Source of the DNA: Nitrospirota bacterium
GTDB lineage: Bacteria; Nitrospirota; Thermodesulfovibrionia; Thermodesulfovibrionales; UBA6898
Direction: 5' to 3'
Assembly (NCBI GenBank): GCA_021811105.1
Contig: JAJZPM010000003.1
Coordinates: 62,001 to 126,000 of the forward strand
DNA: 64,000 nt
Below, piece after piece: positions 16,788-26,255 of this stretch. Within the stretch, counting starts at the first letter, position 1. The number at the start of each line of letters is the position of its first letter. The position numbers and the translations under genes are program-made. The notes below the pieces were generated by a model. That model was given only the letters and a program-made list of their open reading frames with translations. It was not told the origin of the DNA and did not search any database.

Positions 16788-17639
16788 TCACTCCTGGTAC
16801 GCCATCTTCTCCCTGATATATGCGCCCTTGAATGTTTCGACGATCTCATCATATTGTTCGTCGCTGATGCCCAGTATCTTCTTCCAGCTGCCGTCCATAA
16901 GAGGCAGGTCCTTCATCGGCCCTCGATACCCTACTCCGAGGCGGATACAGAGCGCGTCGGAGAGGGCCGTGATCGCGCAGAGGGCAGAATGGTAATCGTC
17001 ACCCGGAAAACGGCCTTGCCCGTCGTGCGAATGATGCAGCGAGATAGCGCTGCAGAGCGCCTCGGAAAACCGCCACTTTCCCGCGAAGACCCCGCCCACC
17101 GCCGCATGGCCGTAACCGAAAACCTCCTGCTCCCGCTGTTCGAAGGGGACCCGATCGTTATACACCGTCTCGGTGAGCATGAGGAACCGCTCAGGGTAAC
17201 TGTTGTTCATGACCACTTTGCCTATGTCGTGCAGCAGTCCTGCGATCGTCGCTTCTTCCGGATCGGAGAACCTCACCTGCCTGGCGATGATGCCGGCCGC
17301 GATAGAGGCGCCGATGCTGTGCTCCCAAAGTTTCTGTTCGAGAAGCCCGAACTTTTTGTACACAGACCTCGTCGACACGGCCAGCGCGAGGTTCTTGATC
17401 GCCCCGAATCCCGTAATCATTATCGCCGCGGAAATGGTGTCCACTCTCCTTCCCGTTCCATAATAGACCGAGTTGGCTATGCCTAGGACCCGGGCTGCCA
17501 GGGCCTGGTCCGCCATGATCGCCTCCTGCACCGCGTTCACATCGGCATTGGGATCATCCACCAGTTTCCGGATCTTCACAGCGACCATGGGGACGGCGGG
17601 AATATCCACGTTTTTTTCGATAATTTCAGCAATCTTCAT
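16788..17639 (-). CDS. HDOD domain protein
   Basis: 283 residues; an HDOD domain covers most of it (IPAVPMVAVKIRKLVDDPNA, LAARVLGIANSVYYGTGRRV, GFGAIKNLALAVSTRSVYKK, TIAGLLHDIGKVVMNN). HLLHDIGK keeps the HD-type metal residues. HDOD proteins are common regulators of motility and signalling but their ligand is generally unknown. A paralogue is encoded 75 bases upstream. Confidence 0.9.
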   Translation of the reverse strand: MKIAEIIEKNVDIPAVPMVAVKIRKLVDDPNADVNAVQEAIMADQALAARVLGIANSVYYGTGRRVDTISAAIMITGFGAIKNLALAVSTRSVYKKFGLLEQKLWEHSIGASIAAGIIARQVRFSDPEEATIAGLLHDIGKVVMNNSYPERFLMLTETVYNDRVPFEQREQEVFGYGHAAVGGVFAGKWRFSEALCSAISLHHSHDGQGRFPGDDYHSALCAITALSDALCIRLGVGYRGPMKDLPLMDGSWKKILGISDEQYDEIVETFKGAYIREKMAYQE

Positions 17640-17713
17640 TTCGCATCACCTCGTCAGAATCGCAGGTTATCCGCATCCGCCTGTTTCTATCATATCATTT
17701 TCCATCCGCTTGA

Positions 17714-18544
17714 TTACATTGCCTCCAGCATGCGCTGCGCCTCATACTCCTCGTACCCGAGCCTGATCCGCATATCGTCTACGTCGTCGTTCGACATCCC
17801 AAGTTCAAGGAGGATGGCGTCATGCTCGCTGGTCCATATCCCGTCGTCCTCGATTTTGGGGTAGAAACGCCGGGAAAGGGTCTCGGAGAGGGCGATCGCC
17901 GAGACAAGATCGTGATACTCATCGGCCTGCGAAGGCGCATGATGATACCGTATGGCCGCCACGTGCTCGGCGGGCAGCTGCGCCTTTTCCGCGAGCCAGC
18001 TCCCGGCGAGAGCGTGGTCGCATCCGAAGGCCCCGACTTCTCTCTCCATGAGGTCGTCGGTCCCGTAAAGGACGTTGCAGTTGCCGGGCGCCAGATTGAA
18101 AAAGACAAGCCTTCCGGTATCATGGAGCAGCCCCGCGAGAAAGGCGGTCTCAGTGCTCAGCATCGTAATCCTTTCCGCGACCATACTCGAAATAAGGGCG
18201 ACTTCATAACAGTGGAGCCAGAAGCCCCTGAGGTTTTTGGCCTGGTGCACACCCAGCATCTGGAGCACGCCCATGCCCAGCGCGATATCCCTGATATGCT
18301 CGTACCCCAGAAACATTACCGCCTGTTCGATGTCTCCCACGCATCCTGAATGCCCGAAGCAGGAGGCGTTGGCGACCCTCACAACCCGTTCCGCCAGAGA
18401 GGGGTCGTGCGAGATCACATTGCGGAGGTCCTCGAATGAGGATCCCGGGTCGTCTGTGATCTCCATGATCCTCTGCAGTACGCCCGGTATCGTCGAAAGC
18501 TTCTGCAGACGGTCGATGTATGTCCTTATATGGGCGGGCTCCAT
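17714..18544 (-). CDS. HDOD domain protein
   Basis: 276 residues from ATG 18544 (or the adjacent ATG 18547), preceded by AGAGG; the frame is open to 18625. HDOD features: IPGVLQRIMEITDDPGSSFE, SLAERVVRVANASCFGHSGC, FLGYEHIRDIALGMGVLQML, FLAGLLHDTGRLVFFN. Here the HD motif reads HDTGR. Similar only at fold level to the next HDOD gene, so an old duplication. Probably co-transcribed with the STAS gene region. Confidence 0.88.
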   Translation of the reverse strand: MEPAHIRTYIDRLQKLSTIPGVLQRIMEITDDPGSSFEDLRNVISHDPSLAERVVRVANASCFGHSGCVGDIEQAVMFLGYEHIRDIALGMGVLQMLGVHQAKNLRGFWLHCYEVALISSMVAERITMLSTETAFLAGLLHDTGRLVFFNLAPGNCNVLYGTDDLMEREVGAFGCDHALAGSWLAEKAQLPAEHVAAIRYHHAPSQADEYHDLVSAIALSETLSRRFYPKIEDDGIWTSEHDAILLELGMSNDDVDDMRIRLGYEEYEAQRMLEAM

Positions 18545-18691
18545 CATACCTCTTCTATCGTGCGAAACAGCGCGTTCCTTTAGCTGTCTTCCCCCGCGAC
18601 CGGTGACCTCCTCCGCCCGGGTCATCCCGAATCCGGCAGGAGAGCGGCATGGCCGTCACAGTCCCGTATGCCTGTGGGCGATATCAGGTTC

Positions 18692-19063
18692 TTAACTCGA
18701 AGCGCCTCGATTCCCAATACATTTTCCGGATTCTTCGATCCAGACACAGCTGCCGTCACAGCTTGAGGTACATTTGCCGATGCATAATCCCGCATCCATC
18801 AGAGAATTTCGGAGTTCCTGCAGGTTCCTTCCTGTGAGCATAAGGCGTTTGTGCATCCGCATAAAGGTACGGTGGGCCGAGCAGATGAGCTGCAGACAGG
18901 ACACGTCCGTGTCCGGGAACTCCTCGAGGCTGATGACCATATGGTCCACCGCTCCAATGCCTCCTATCAACGCACTTCTGAGTTCCTCCCTCTTCTGCAA
19001 CGTCAGTTCCCCGTCAACCCTCAATATTCCCACGTGCCCGGATGCGTCAATCTCCAAATCCAT
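18692..19063 (-). CDS. STAS-domain protein
   Basis: 123 residues. STAS (anti-sigma-factor antagonist-like) pattern: GILRVDGELTLQKREELRSA, DHMVISLEEFPDTDVSCLQL, CSAHRTFMRMHKRLMLTGRN. The usual phospho-acceptor position is in a DTDVSCLQ context. The last 25 residues are Cys-rich (CIGKCTSSCDGSCVW). GAGGAGG precedes the ATG. It lies downstream of mcp; STAS proteins beside chemoreceptors and HDOD genes may modulate signalling, but no partner is proven. Confidence 0.85.
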   Translation of the reverse strand: MDLEIDASGHVGILRVDGELTLQKREELRSALIGGIGAVDHMVISLEEFPDTDVSCLQLICSAHRTFMRMHKRLMLTGRNLQELRNSLMDAGLCIGKCTSSCDGSCVWIEESGKCIGNRGASS

Positions 19064-19183
19064 TGTCTACCCTCCTCATATGCATTACGATTCGCCGTCC
19101 TGTAAAGATGCGGTGCCTTGCCCCGATCACCTCACGTCCGATGCCAAGGATGCGGCGCAGCTTCCCCCCCGCAAAGGGCCTTC

Positions 19184-20794
19184 TCATGCCTGTCTTTCGT
19201 CGATGTGGAACCATTCGATGGTGCCCTTGAGGTCTCCGGCCAGTCTCGACAGGTCGTTCGTGGCGACGTTGATCTGGGAGATCGCCGCCTGCGACGACTT
19301 CGACACATTCGCGATACTCTCCATCGTCGTGGACACCTCTTCGATCGCAGTCGACTGCTGCTCCGTCGCCGTGGCGATCAGCCGCACCATGTCCAGGCAC
19401 TTCTCCGAGGCGGTCACTATCCGGTCCAGCGATCCACGGGCACGCTCCACCATCTTGACGCCCTCTTCGGCGCGGCTCTTGCCCGCCGCCATGCTCTGCA
19501 CCGATACCTCCGTGTCCGTCTGGATCTTGCCGATCATCTCCGAGATCTGGCCCGTCGCCTTCGACGTCCGCTCCGCAAGCTTCCGCACCTCGTCCGCCAC
19601 TACCGCAAACCCGCGGCCCTGCTCACCCGCCCTTGCCGCCTCGATCGCCGCGTTCAGCGCCAGAAGGTTCGTCTGGTCCGCAATGTCCTTGATCACGTTG
19701 ATGATCTCGCCGATCTGCTTGGAGGACTCTCCCAGCGCCTCGATCGTCCCTGCCGTCTCCTCCACCGTCCTGGCGATCCCCAGCATTCCGGCCACTGTCT
19801 CGTCCACCACCTTCTTGCCCTCCACCGCTATCTCCGTCGCCTCCTTTGACGCCGCAGAGGCGTCAGAGGCGTTCTTCGCCACGTCCATGATCGTCTGCGA
19901 CATCTCCGTCGTCGCCGTCGCCGACTGGTCCACCTGCTGCGTCTGCTCCACTATGCCCGTGTTGATCTGCGCCGTCGTCTGCGACACCTCCTCGGAACTC
20001 GTCGCAAGCGTGTTCGTCAGGTCAGCAATCTTCTTCACCATCTCCCTCAGGTTCCCCATCATCCCGTTGAACCCCTTCGCCATCTCCCCTATCTCGTCGC
20101 TCGAACTCACCGGCACGTCGTGTGACAGGTCACCCCCGGAGGCCTTCTGCACGGCGGCAGCTACAGAATTTACCGACGCCATAACGCCGCGGATGACCAG
20201 AAGGCTGAAAAATCCGGCCATGAGCACAACGATGACTGCGATGCTGAACTGTGCAATTGCAAGCTTCGAGGCGCCGGAATGTATCTTTTGCCTTGCTACT
20301 TCGGCCTTTTTCGTGGCGATTTCATCCATCTTCCGGAGTGCCGCACCGACGGGCTGGTCTGCGCCTTTCACCGACTTATCGAGTTGCGCGATGGTCTTGC
20401 CCTCCTTGACGCCGGCGATCAGCTGGTCGATCTGCGGGAGGTAGGCGTCCGCAGCCGTGTATGCCTGTCGGACCAGTTCCTTCTCTTCGGCGCTGTCAGC
20501 AAGGTCTTCATATTTCTTGACGTTATCCCGGATTTTGGCCATCGAGTCCCTGAACATCGTGATGTACTTTGGGTCCTGTCTCAGCACATAGTCTTTGAAG
20601 GCATGGATCGCATCTCCTAGCGCGATCTGACCGTCCATGCCGTGTTCCACCTGTGCAACGTTACGCTTCAGCATCTCGTCGTACCCAGCCATAATGTTCT
20701 TGATAATGGCAAAGGACGCAATGGAGATTCCCAAAATCACTACCATCATCATACCTGCTACCCCATACATTTTCTTCGAAAGTGTCAGTTTCAT
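19184..20794 (-). CDS. Methyl-accepting chemotaxis protein
   Basis: 536 residues from ATG 20794, which has GAGGAG upstream; the longer frame to 20884 overlaps cheW. Two membrane segments (about residues 10-32 and 183-205) flank a four-helix periplasmic sensor domain. A HAMP domain follows, then a full signalling domain with the conserved hairpin ([40 protein letters not shown]). No C-terminal pentapeptide for CheR/CheB tethering is seen (ends HIDERQA). It is translated from the cheW-mcp transcript driven by FliA. Confidence 0.95.
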   Translation of the reverse strand: MKLTLSKKMYGVAGMMMVVILGISIASFAIIKNIMAGYDEMLKRNVAQVEHGMDGQIALGDAIHAFKDYVLRQDPKYITMFRDSMAKIRDNVKKYEDLADSAEEKELVRQAYTAADAYLPQIDQLIAGVKEGKTIAQLDKSVKGADQPVGAALRKMDEIATKKAEVARQKIHSGASKLAIAQFSIAVIVVLMAGFFSLLVIRGVMASVNSVAAAVQKASGGDLSHDVPVSSSDEIGEMAKGFNGMMGNLREMVKKIADLTNTLATSSEEVSQTTAQINTGIVEQTQQVDQSATATTEMSQTIMDVAKNASDASAASKEATEIAVEGKKVVDETVAGMLGIARTVEETAGTIEALGESSKQIGEIINVIKDIADQTNLLALNAAIEAARAGEQGRGFAVVADEVRKLAERTSKATGQISEMIGKIQTDTEVSVQSMAAGKSRAEEGVKMVERARGSLDRIVTASEKCLDMVRLIATATEQQSTAIEEVSTTMESIANVSKSSQAAISQINVATNDLSRLAGDLKGTIEWFHIDERQA

Positions 20795-20825
20795 CTCAAT
20801 CTCCTCATTATGCGTTCCTTTCCCC

Positions 20826-21296
20826 CTATGAAAGCGCAGCCACCGCGCCGACCTCTTCGTTGCCAAGGAGCTTTTCGATGTCAAGGAGAATGAGCAGCCT
20901 GTCCTTGAGTTTCCCCACTCCCTTGATGAACTCCGACCCTGCTCCTCCGGTCAGCGGGGGCGGGGGTTCCACCGTGTCACCCGAGAGCCGCAGCACCTCG
21001 GAGACCGAATCCACGATCATCCCCACGGTGACGCCCACGTCGACCACCATGATCCGCGAATGCATATCGGCCTCCTTGACTTCGAGTCCGAACCGTCTTC
21101 TCAGACTGATCACGGGTATCACCTTTCCCCTCAGATTGATGACCCCCTCCACGTAGGAAGGTGAGTTGGGGACCGCGGTGATATCTACCATGCGGTTGAT
21201 CTCCTGCACCTTGAGTATGTCGATGGCGAATTCCTCGTCGCAAAGTCTGAACGTGACCAGTTGGAGCACTTCCGAACCGGCCGTCATCGTCGTCAT
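20826..21296 (-). CDS. cheW: Chemotaxis adaptor CheW
   Basis: 156 residues from ATG 21296 with GGGAGGTG upstream; the frame open to 21470 is rejected because it runs through the FliA promoter. CheW fold is evident: [80 protein letters not shown]. It couples receptors to CheA and pairs with the mcp gene 31 bases downstream. Confidence 0.95.
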   Translation of the reverse strand: MTTMTAGSEVLQLVTFRLCDEEFAIDILKVQEINRMVDITAVPNSPSYVEGVINLRGKVIPVISLRRRFGLEVKEADMHSRIMVVDVGVTVGMIVDSVSEVLRLSGDTVEPPPPLTGGAGSEFIKGVGKLKDRLLILLDIEKLLGNEEVGAVAALS

Positions 21297-21336
21297 AACA
21301 CACCTCCCAAAAAAAAATATCACGCCTGATAGCTTC

Positions 21337-21363
21337 TTATCGGCCTCCACGGGAAAAAACTTA
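21337..21363 (-). promoter_or_regulatory. FliA (sigma-28) promoter of cheW-mcp
   Basis: Minus strand: TAAG (21363-21360), 15 bases, then a perfect GCCGATAA (21344-21337). Transcription would start near 21330, leaving a leader of about 33 bases with GGGAGGTG before cheW. It lies in the 139-base gap after cheB, so the cheW-mcp pair can be transcribed apart from the main che operon. Confidence 0.75.
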
Positions 21364-21435
21364 ACTCCGCAGTTCCAACCATTACTAAGAAGTTCATAAG
21401 TATGAAGACATTCGATTATAAAATCCCTCCTGACC

Positions 21436-22479
21436 TCATGCTGCATTGACGATTTCACCCGCGATCTCATCTATCGGCATTACCTTGTCCGCAAGGCCGG
21501 CATCGACCACTGCCTTCGGCATGCCGTAGACGACGCAGGAATCCTCGTCCTGTGCGAAGATGCGGCAGCCCGTCTTCTTCATGACCGTTAGCCCTTTCAG
21601 CCCGTCGTTCCCCATGCCGGTGAGGATAACGCCCAGCGCCCTGCCCGGAAAGCACTCGGCGACCGACAGCATAAGTGCATCGACCGAGGGCCGGTAAATG
21701 AAGTCTTCTTTGAGTTCGGAGATGCGTATGACCGTCTCGATGCCTTTTTGCCTGAGCACCCGCATATGCCCCCTGCCCGGCGCGATGTAGACGACGCCCG
21801 GACGCAGCAACTCTCCGTTTTCCCCCTCTTTCACCGCCACCCCGCTCATCTGGTTCAGTCTCTCGGCAAAGGGGCCCGTGAAATTGGCCGGCATATGCTG
21901 GGCTATCACCACGGGGACCGGGAATTCCTTCGGCAGCAGCGGTACGATGTCCTGAAGGGCCTTGGGGCCTCCCGTCGACGTACCGATCGAGACGATGCCG
22001 ATGCGGCGTTCGCCCGTCGCCCGCGCAGGCGGAGGAGGGGGGGGGGCCGCCTTGCCCAGGGGACGGGCGCGCCTTCTCGCAACGCCCTTCTTCGAAAGCT
22101 GTTTGATCTTCTCCCGGAGTATCTCCCGTATATTGACGATGTTGAGAGAAAGGTCGGAGAGGTTCTTGGGAATGAAGTCGACCGCGCCTATATCGAGGGC
22201 GTCAAGGGTCACCTTGGCCCCGTCCATAGTAAGAGAGCTCACCATGACCACCGGCACAGGGCATTCTTCCATGATATGCCTGAGCGCGGTGAGTCCGTCC
22301 ATCCGCGGCATCTCAACATCCATAGTGACGATGTCCGGCCTGACGGACTTCACCTTCTCGATCGCCTCGATTCCGTCCCGCGCGGTCCCCGCCACCGTGA
22401 TCTCAGGGTCCGACACGAGCATAGTCGTCAGCGCGTTCCTCATGAAAGCCGAGTCGTCGACAATGAGTACCCTGACCAT
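21436..22479 (-). CDS. cheB: Protein-glutamate methylesterase CheB
   Basis: 347 residues. Receiver domain (RVLIVDDSAFMRNALTTMLV, phospho-Asp in VTMDVEMPRMDGLTALRHI) and C-terminal methylesterase domain (IGTSTGGPKALQDIVPLLPK with the catalytic Ser, IAQHMPANFTGPFAERLNQM with His, ILTGMGNDGLKGLTVMKKTG with Asp). A proline-rich linker separates them. It removes methyl groups from chemoreceptors. Last gene of the fliL-to-cheB run; starts 23 bases after the cheW-cheZ fusion. Confidence 0.97.
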   Translation of the reverse strand: MVRVLIVDDSAFMRNALTTMLVSDPEITVAGTARDGIEAIEKVKSVRPDIVTMDVEMPRMDGLTALRHIMEECPVPVVMVSSLTMDGAKVTLDALDIGAVDFIPKNLSDLSLNIVNIREILREKIKQLSKKGVARRRARPLGKAAPPPPPPARATGERRIGIVSIGTSTGGPKALQDIVPLLPKEFPVPVVIAQHMPANFTGPFAERLNQMSGVAVKEGENGELLRPGVVYIAPGRGHMRVLRQKGIETVIRISELKEDFIYRPSVDALMLSVAECFPGRALGVILTGMGNDGLKGLTVMKKTGCRIFAQDEDSCVVYGMPKAVVDAGLADKVMPIDEIAGEIVNAA

Positions 22480-22502
22480 TCAGCGCTCCCTGCGGTAGTG
22501 CT

Positions 22503-23693
22503 TCAAAACCCCAAATCCTTCAGCAGATCGTCCACGCCCGACTGGGAGACCTGCTCCATGACCTCCCCCTCTTCCTGCCTGGGTTCGGACTTCATGCCGA
22601 AGGTGGCGACAAGCCGGACGAGTTCCTCCTCGATATCGCCCACCAGAGTGATCACCTTTTTTATCGTCTGGCCGGTGAGGTCCTGAAAGGACTGCGTCGT
22701 AAGGATATCCGTGAGATCGTCCTCGAGGCCCCCCTGGAATTTTTTGAGGTATTCCACCGTCTCGGGAGGTCCCTGCACCGACCTGATCCGGGCAGAGAGG
22801 TCGTCCATCTTGAGGATATACTTTTCCACTATGCCCATGGTCTTGTTGGCTGCCTCCTCGGTCTTCTGGATCACATACTGGAGACGGTCCACCGCGCTCG
22901 GCATCTCGGTGAGCGCCATGTCCCTGAGCCTCGGGTCGAGCGCGTCCCTGAAACTCCTGAGCGAATCGTGCAGCTTCCGCGTTACCTTGCCGACCTCGTT
23001 GAACAGGTCGCCCTGTCCCTTCTTGAGGATGTTCTGGATTGCAGCCTCTGCACCGTCGTAGTCCTGATTGCCGATGGCGTTTACGAACTCGACCATGTCG
23101 TCGAAGATGACATGGCACGGATCGGTCGGCGCCACTCCCCTTTTCTCGAAGAACTCCTTTGTCCGCTGCATCTCCGTTATCCTCACTTCGCCGCCGATGG
23201 TCTGCACCCTTTTGACGACCTCCACACTGTCGTCGTTTTCGGTCTCATGTACCTCGACGACGTCCTCGAGCATGCTCAAGTCATCGAGCGGCAATAACCG
23301 CTTGGTGTCGAGCATGACGACCAGTCTGTCTTTGACCCGCGCGACCCCTTCCACCTGCTCGGCCGAATGGGCCATAAACCTGTCCGGGGCTTGGATCGAC
23401 GACTCTTCTATGCTCATCACTCCGGTGATGCCGTCGACCAGTACCCCGAAGGCGAGACTTCCGCTTGCCACAACCACCACATTTGTGGGCGGATGATCTC
23501 CGTCGGGAATATTGACGAGTTTTTTTATGTTGACGATCGGCACAATCTTTCCCCTGAGGTTGGTCATCCCCTCGACATAGGAAGGGGCCTGAGGGAGCTT
23601 CGTGATAGGCGGCATGGTGATGATCTCGCGCACCTTCACTATGGGGATGGAGTATTCATTGTGATTCAGAGTAAACCCTATATACTGTTGCAT
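22503..23693 (-). CDS. CheW-CheZ fusion protein
   Basis: 396 residues. Residues 1-150 are a CheW domain (YIGFTLNHNEYSIPIVKVRE, SYVEGMTNLRGKIVPIVNIK, VEGVARVKDRLVVMLDTKRL). Residues about 170-396 are a CheZ phosphatase: long helices, the active-site signature FQDLTGQTIKKVI (QDLTGQ at 337-342) and the C-terminal CheY-binding tail GVDDLLKDLGF. CheZ dephosphorylates CheY-P; the CheW part should place it at the receptor-CheA array. The neighbouring CheY at 25475-25864 is of the E. coli type that CheZ acts on. The fusion appears genuine: one frame without internal start signals. Confidence 0.9.
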   Translation of the reverse strand: MQQYIGFTLNHNEYSIPIVKVREIITMPPITKLPQAPSYVEGMTNLRGKIVPIVNIKKLVNIPDGDHPPTNVVVVASGSLAFGVLVDGITGVMSIEESSIQAPDRFMAHSAEQVEGVARVKDRLVVMLDTKRLLPLDDLSMLEDVVEVHETENDDSVEVVKRVQTIGGEVRITEMQRTKEFFEKRGVAPTDPCHVIFDDMVEFVNAIGNQDYDGAEAAIQNILKKGQGDLFNEVGKVTRKLHDSLRSFRDALDPRLRDMALTEMPSAVDRLQYVIQKTEEAANKTMGIVEKYILKMDDLSARIRSVQGPPETVEYLKKFQGGLEDDLTDILTTQSFQDLTGQTIKKVITLVGDIEEELVRLVATFGMKSEPRQEEGEVMEQVSQSGVDDLLKDLGF

Positions 23694-23703
23694 GGGACCC
23701 CCT

Positions 23704-25464
23704 TTATACCTTTATCAGTCCTATCGCGTTCCTCGAAATGCCGGCGAGATCGAGGATCAGGACGACCTTGCCCTCGCCGGTGATCGTAGCCCCGACAATA
23801 TAGGAAGAATTGACATCGATGCCTCCGACATTTTTGATGACCACTTCTTCCTGTCCGAGGAGTTCGTCTACGGCGATGCCGAACTTCTTGTCGCCGATTG
23901 CGATAATGAGCACATAGCGTGCGTCAACCCCCGGCCTCGCCGTGCAGCCGAGCACATCCGCCAGCTCAAAAAGCGGAAGGATACTGTCGCGCACCTCGAT
24001 GACACCCTGGCCGGTGATCTCCTTGATCTCCGCGGCGCATATCTTGAGCGTCTCCTCGATGGGTGCCAGCGGGATGGCGTACTGACGGCCGCCCGCCCGC
24101 ACCATCAGTGCCTGGATGATGGCGAGGGTAAGCGGGATGCTGATCCTGAACCTGGTGCCCTTGTCCTTTTCTGTCATGACCTCCACGAAGCCGTTCAGTT
24201 TGGCGATGTTCGTTTTGACGACATCCATGCCTACGCCCCTGCCGCTCAGCTGCGTGGCGACCTCGGCGGTCGAAAAACCCGGAAGAAAAATCAGGTTGAC
24301 CGCCGACTCATCGGTCATGCGGTGAAACTCCTCCTGCGAGACCAGCCCCTTTTCGAGCGCCTTTTGCTTCACCCGTCCGAGGTCGATCCCCTTTCCGTTG
24401 TCCGAAACCTCGATCACGATATGGTTGCCCTGCTGGGATGCGTCTATGGATATCGCTCCCTTCGCCGGCTTGCCCTTCTGCAGCCGGGCCTCCGCAGGCT
24501 CGATCCCGTGGTCTATCGAGTTCCTGAGGATATGCACCATCGGGTCCCCGATCTGTTCGATCACTGTCCGGTCGACTTCGGTCCCCTCGCCGGAGATCTT
24601 CAGCTCTATCTCCTTGCCGAGGCCGTTGGACATGTCGCGCACCAGCCGCGGAAATTTGCTGAAGACCTTCTTTAGCGGCTGCATGCGCATCTTCATGACC
24701 GCAAGCTGCATATCGGCAGTCACCAAATCGAGAAAAGAAACAGTGCTGGCAAGGCTTTCGACCGCATCGTCGCCGGAGTAGCGTACGTCGAACTCGTTTG
24801 CAATATTCAGAAGCCTGTTGCGGACGAGCACGATCTCGCCGGTCAGGTCCATGACTTTATCGACCCGCTCCACATCGATCCGCAGGGTCGGAGAGGTCTC
24901 CTTCGCCGGCGAGGCACTGCCTTTGTCCGCTGTTTGGGCAGCAGTCGCCTCCCGGGGAACCTCCTGGACGGGCAGTGCGCCGGGAACGGCACCACCGTCG
25001 TATCCCGTTTCCTCCTCGGCCCCGATGACGCTGGGTTTCTCACCCTCGGAGTCGTCCGTCCCGGTGGGCGTTGCGACTTCCCCCGACAGCGCGGCGTCGA
25101 GATCGCCCAGGAGGCCGCGGATGTCTTCCTCCGCGCCGTCCTTCATCTTCAGATGTCTGATCAGGAGCTTCAGCATATCCACGCTCCTGAGAATGACGTC
25201 GATCAGTGCGGTCGAGATGCTCGTCTCGTCGTCGCGCAGTTTTTTCATGATGCTCTCCGCCTTATGGGCCACGTCCACGATCAGCTGGAAGCCGAGAAAA
25301 CCTGCCGCCCCCTTGATCGTATGCATGCTCCTGAAAATGTCATGCAGAATGTCCTTGTCGTGCCCCTTCGCCTCGAGCTCCACGAAAAGAGGATCGATGC
25401 GCTCCAGCGATTCCTCAGCCTCGCTGATAAAATCAGCGACTATTTCTTCCATTTCGTCTGCCAT
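23704..25464 (-). CDS. cheA: Chemotaxis histidine kinase CheA
   Basis: 586 residues. Hpt domain with the phospho-accepting His 48 (IFRSMHTIKGAAGFLGF); dimerisation region (LRIDVERVDKVMDLTGEIVL); HATPase with N box HILRNSIDHGIEPAEARLQK and G boxes (SGRGVGMDVV); CheW-like C-terminal domain (GRQYAIPLAPIEETLKICAA). Between Hpt and dimerisation domain there is only an acidic, low-complexity linker of about 95 residues, so the CheY/CheB-binding P2 domain seems to be missing. Located in the che operon 10 bases after cheY. Confidence 0.97.
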   Translation of the reverse strand: MADEMEEIVADFISEAEESLERIDPLFVELEAKGHDKDILHDIFRSMHTIKGAAGFLGFQLIVDVAHKAESIMKKLRDDETSISTALIDVILRSVDMLKLLIRHLKMKDGAEEDIRGLLGDLDAALSGEVATPTGTDDSEGEKPSVIGAEEETGYDGGAVPGALPVQEVPREATAAQTADKGSASPAKETSPTLRIDVERVDKVMDLTGEIVLVRNRLLNIANEFDVRYSGDDAVESLASTVSFLDLVTADMQLAVMKMRMQPLKKVFSKFPRLVRDMSNGLGKEIELKISGEGTEVDRTVIEQIGDPMVHILRNSIDHGIEPAEARLQKGKPAKGAISIDASQQGNHIVIEVSDNGKGIDLGRVKQKALEKGLVSQEEFHRMTDESAVNLIFLPGFSTAEVATQLSGRGVGMDVVKTNIAKLNGFVEVMTEKDKGTRFRISIPLTLAIIQALMVRAGGRQYAIPLAPIEETLKICAAEIKEITGQGVIEVRDSILPLFELADVLGCTARPGVDARYVLIIAIGDKKFGIAVDELLGQEEVVIKNVGGIDVNSSYIVGATITGEGKVVLILDLAGISRNAIGLIKV

Positions 25465-25474
25465 GATATCCCGC

Positions 25475-25864
25475 CTATTTCCCCAGCTTTTCGAATATCC
25501 TGTCTATTTTTTCCTTAAGCACTTCGGCGGTAAAAGGCTTTACAACGTAGTTATTCACGCCAGCCTTGATCGCCTCGATCACCTTCTCCTTTTCAGCCTC
25601 GGCGGTAACCATCAGGATCGGGAGGTCTTTCAGCTCAGGGTCGCTTCTGACTTTTTTGAGAAGGCCCAGGCCGTCCATGTTCGGCATGTTCCAGTCGGTG
25701 ACGACGAAGCCGAACCCGCCCCCTTTGAGTTTTGAATACGCCTGCGCGCCGTCTTCCGCCTCTTCGAGGTTCTCGTACCCGAGTTGTTTCAGGATATTTT
25801 TCACGATCCTCCGCATCGTCGAGAAATCATCGACGCAGAGGATCTTTATCTTGTAATCAGGCAT
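25475..25864 (-). CDS. cheY: Chemotaxis response regulator CheY
   Basis: 129 residues, a single receiver domain very close to enteric Che[21 protein letters not shown], phospho-Asp in [40 protein letters not shown]. It carries the signal to FliM at the motor. Such CheY proteins are the usual substrate of CheZ, which fits the cheW-cheZ fusion next door. Its start overlaps the stop of the second cheY by 8 bases. Confidence 0.95.
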   Translation of the reverse strand: MPDYKIKILCVDDFSTMRRIVKNILKQLGYENLEEAEDGAQAYSKLKGGGFGFVVTDWNMPNMDGLGLLKKVRSDPELKDLPILMVTAEAEKEKVIEAIKAGVNNYVVKPFTAEVLKEKIDRIFEKLGK

Positions 25865-26255
25865 TGTGGTGGCCTCCTTTCTCGAAAAACTCCTTCAGGA
25901 TCTGCCTGATGTTCTGCGCGACCGCGTCTGCAGACACCGGCTTGACCATATACCCGTTTGCGCCTGCTACAAAGGCCTTCTCTTTTTCTTCCGGGTCAGC
26001 CTCGGTCGTCACCATAATAATCGGCAGGTCCGACAACGCGGCGTCGGTCCTGATCGACCTGACCAGCTCGAGCCCGTCCATGTAGGGCATATTGAGGTCC
26101 GTCATGATCATGTTCACGCTTGCGGCCGCGAGCTTCTCAATGGCGTCCAGACCGTTTTCAGCATACACCACCTCAAACCCCTTCGACTTCAGATACATGC
26201 CGAGGATCTTTCTGGTGGTCTGACAATCGTCGACGATCATAATCTTCATGGTCAA
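25857..26255 (-). CDS. Second CheY-type response regulator
   Basis: 132 residues, single receiver domain ([60 protein letters not shown]). It differs clearly from the neighbouring CheY and lacks its DWNMPNMDG signature, so it may act as a phosphate sink or in another output. Start overlaps the cheR stop by 4 bases. Confidence 0.9.
   Translation of the reverse strand: MTMKIMIVDDCQTTRKILGMYLKSKGFEVVYAENGLDAIEKLAAASVNMIMTDLNMPYMDGLELVRSIRTDAALSDLPIIMVTTEADPEEKEKAFVAGANGYMVKPVSADAVAQNIRQILKEFFEKGGHHNA

Noticed and set aside
17640-17700. FliA-like GCGGATAA upstream of the first HDOD gene
   Set aside because: No TAAA at the proper distance.
19122-19142. Sigma-54-like TTGGCATCGGACGTGAGG upstream of the STAS gene
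   Set aside because: The -12 word GTGA is poor and the surrounding region gives no further support.
18774-20444. Plus-strand frame of 556 codons opposite mcp
   Set aside because: Shadow produced by uniform codon use in the receptor gene; Ser/Thr/Ala-rich with no family match.
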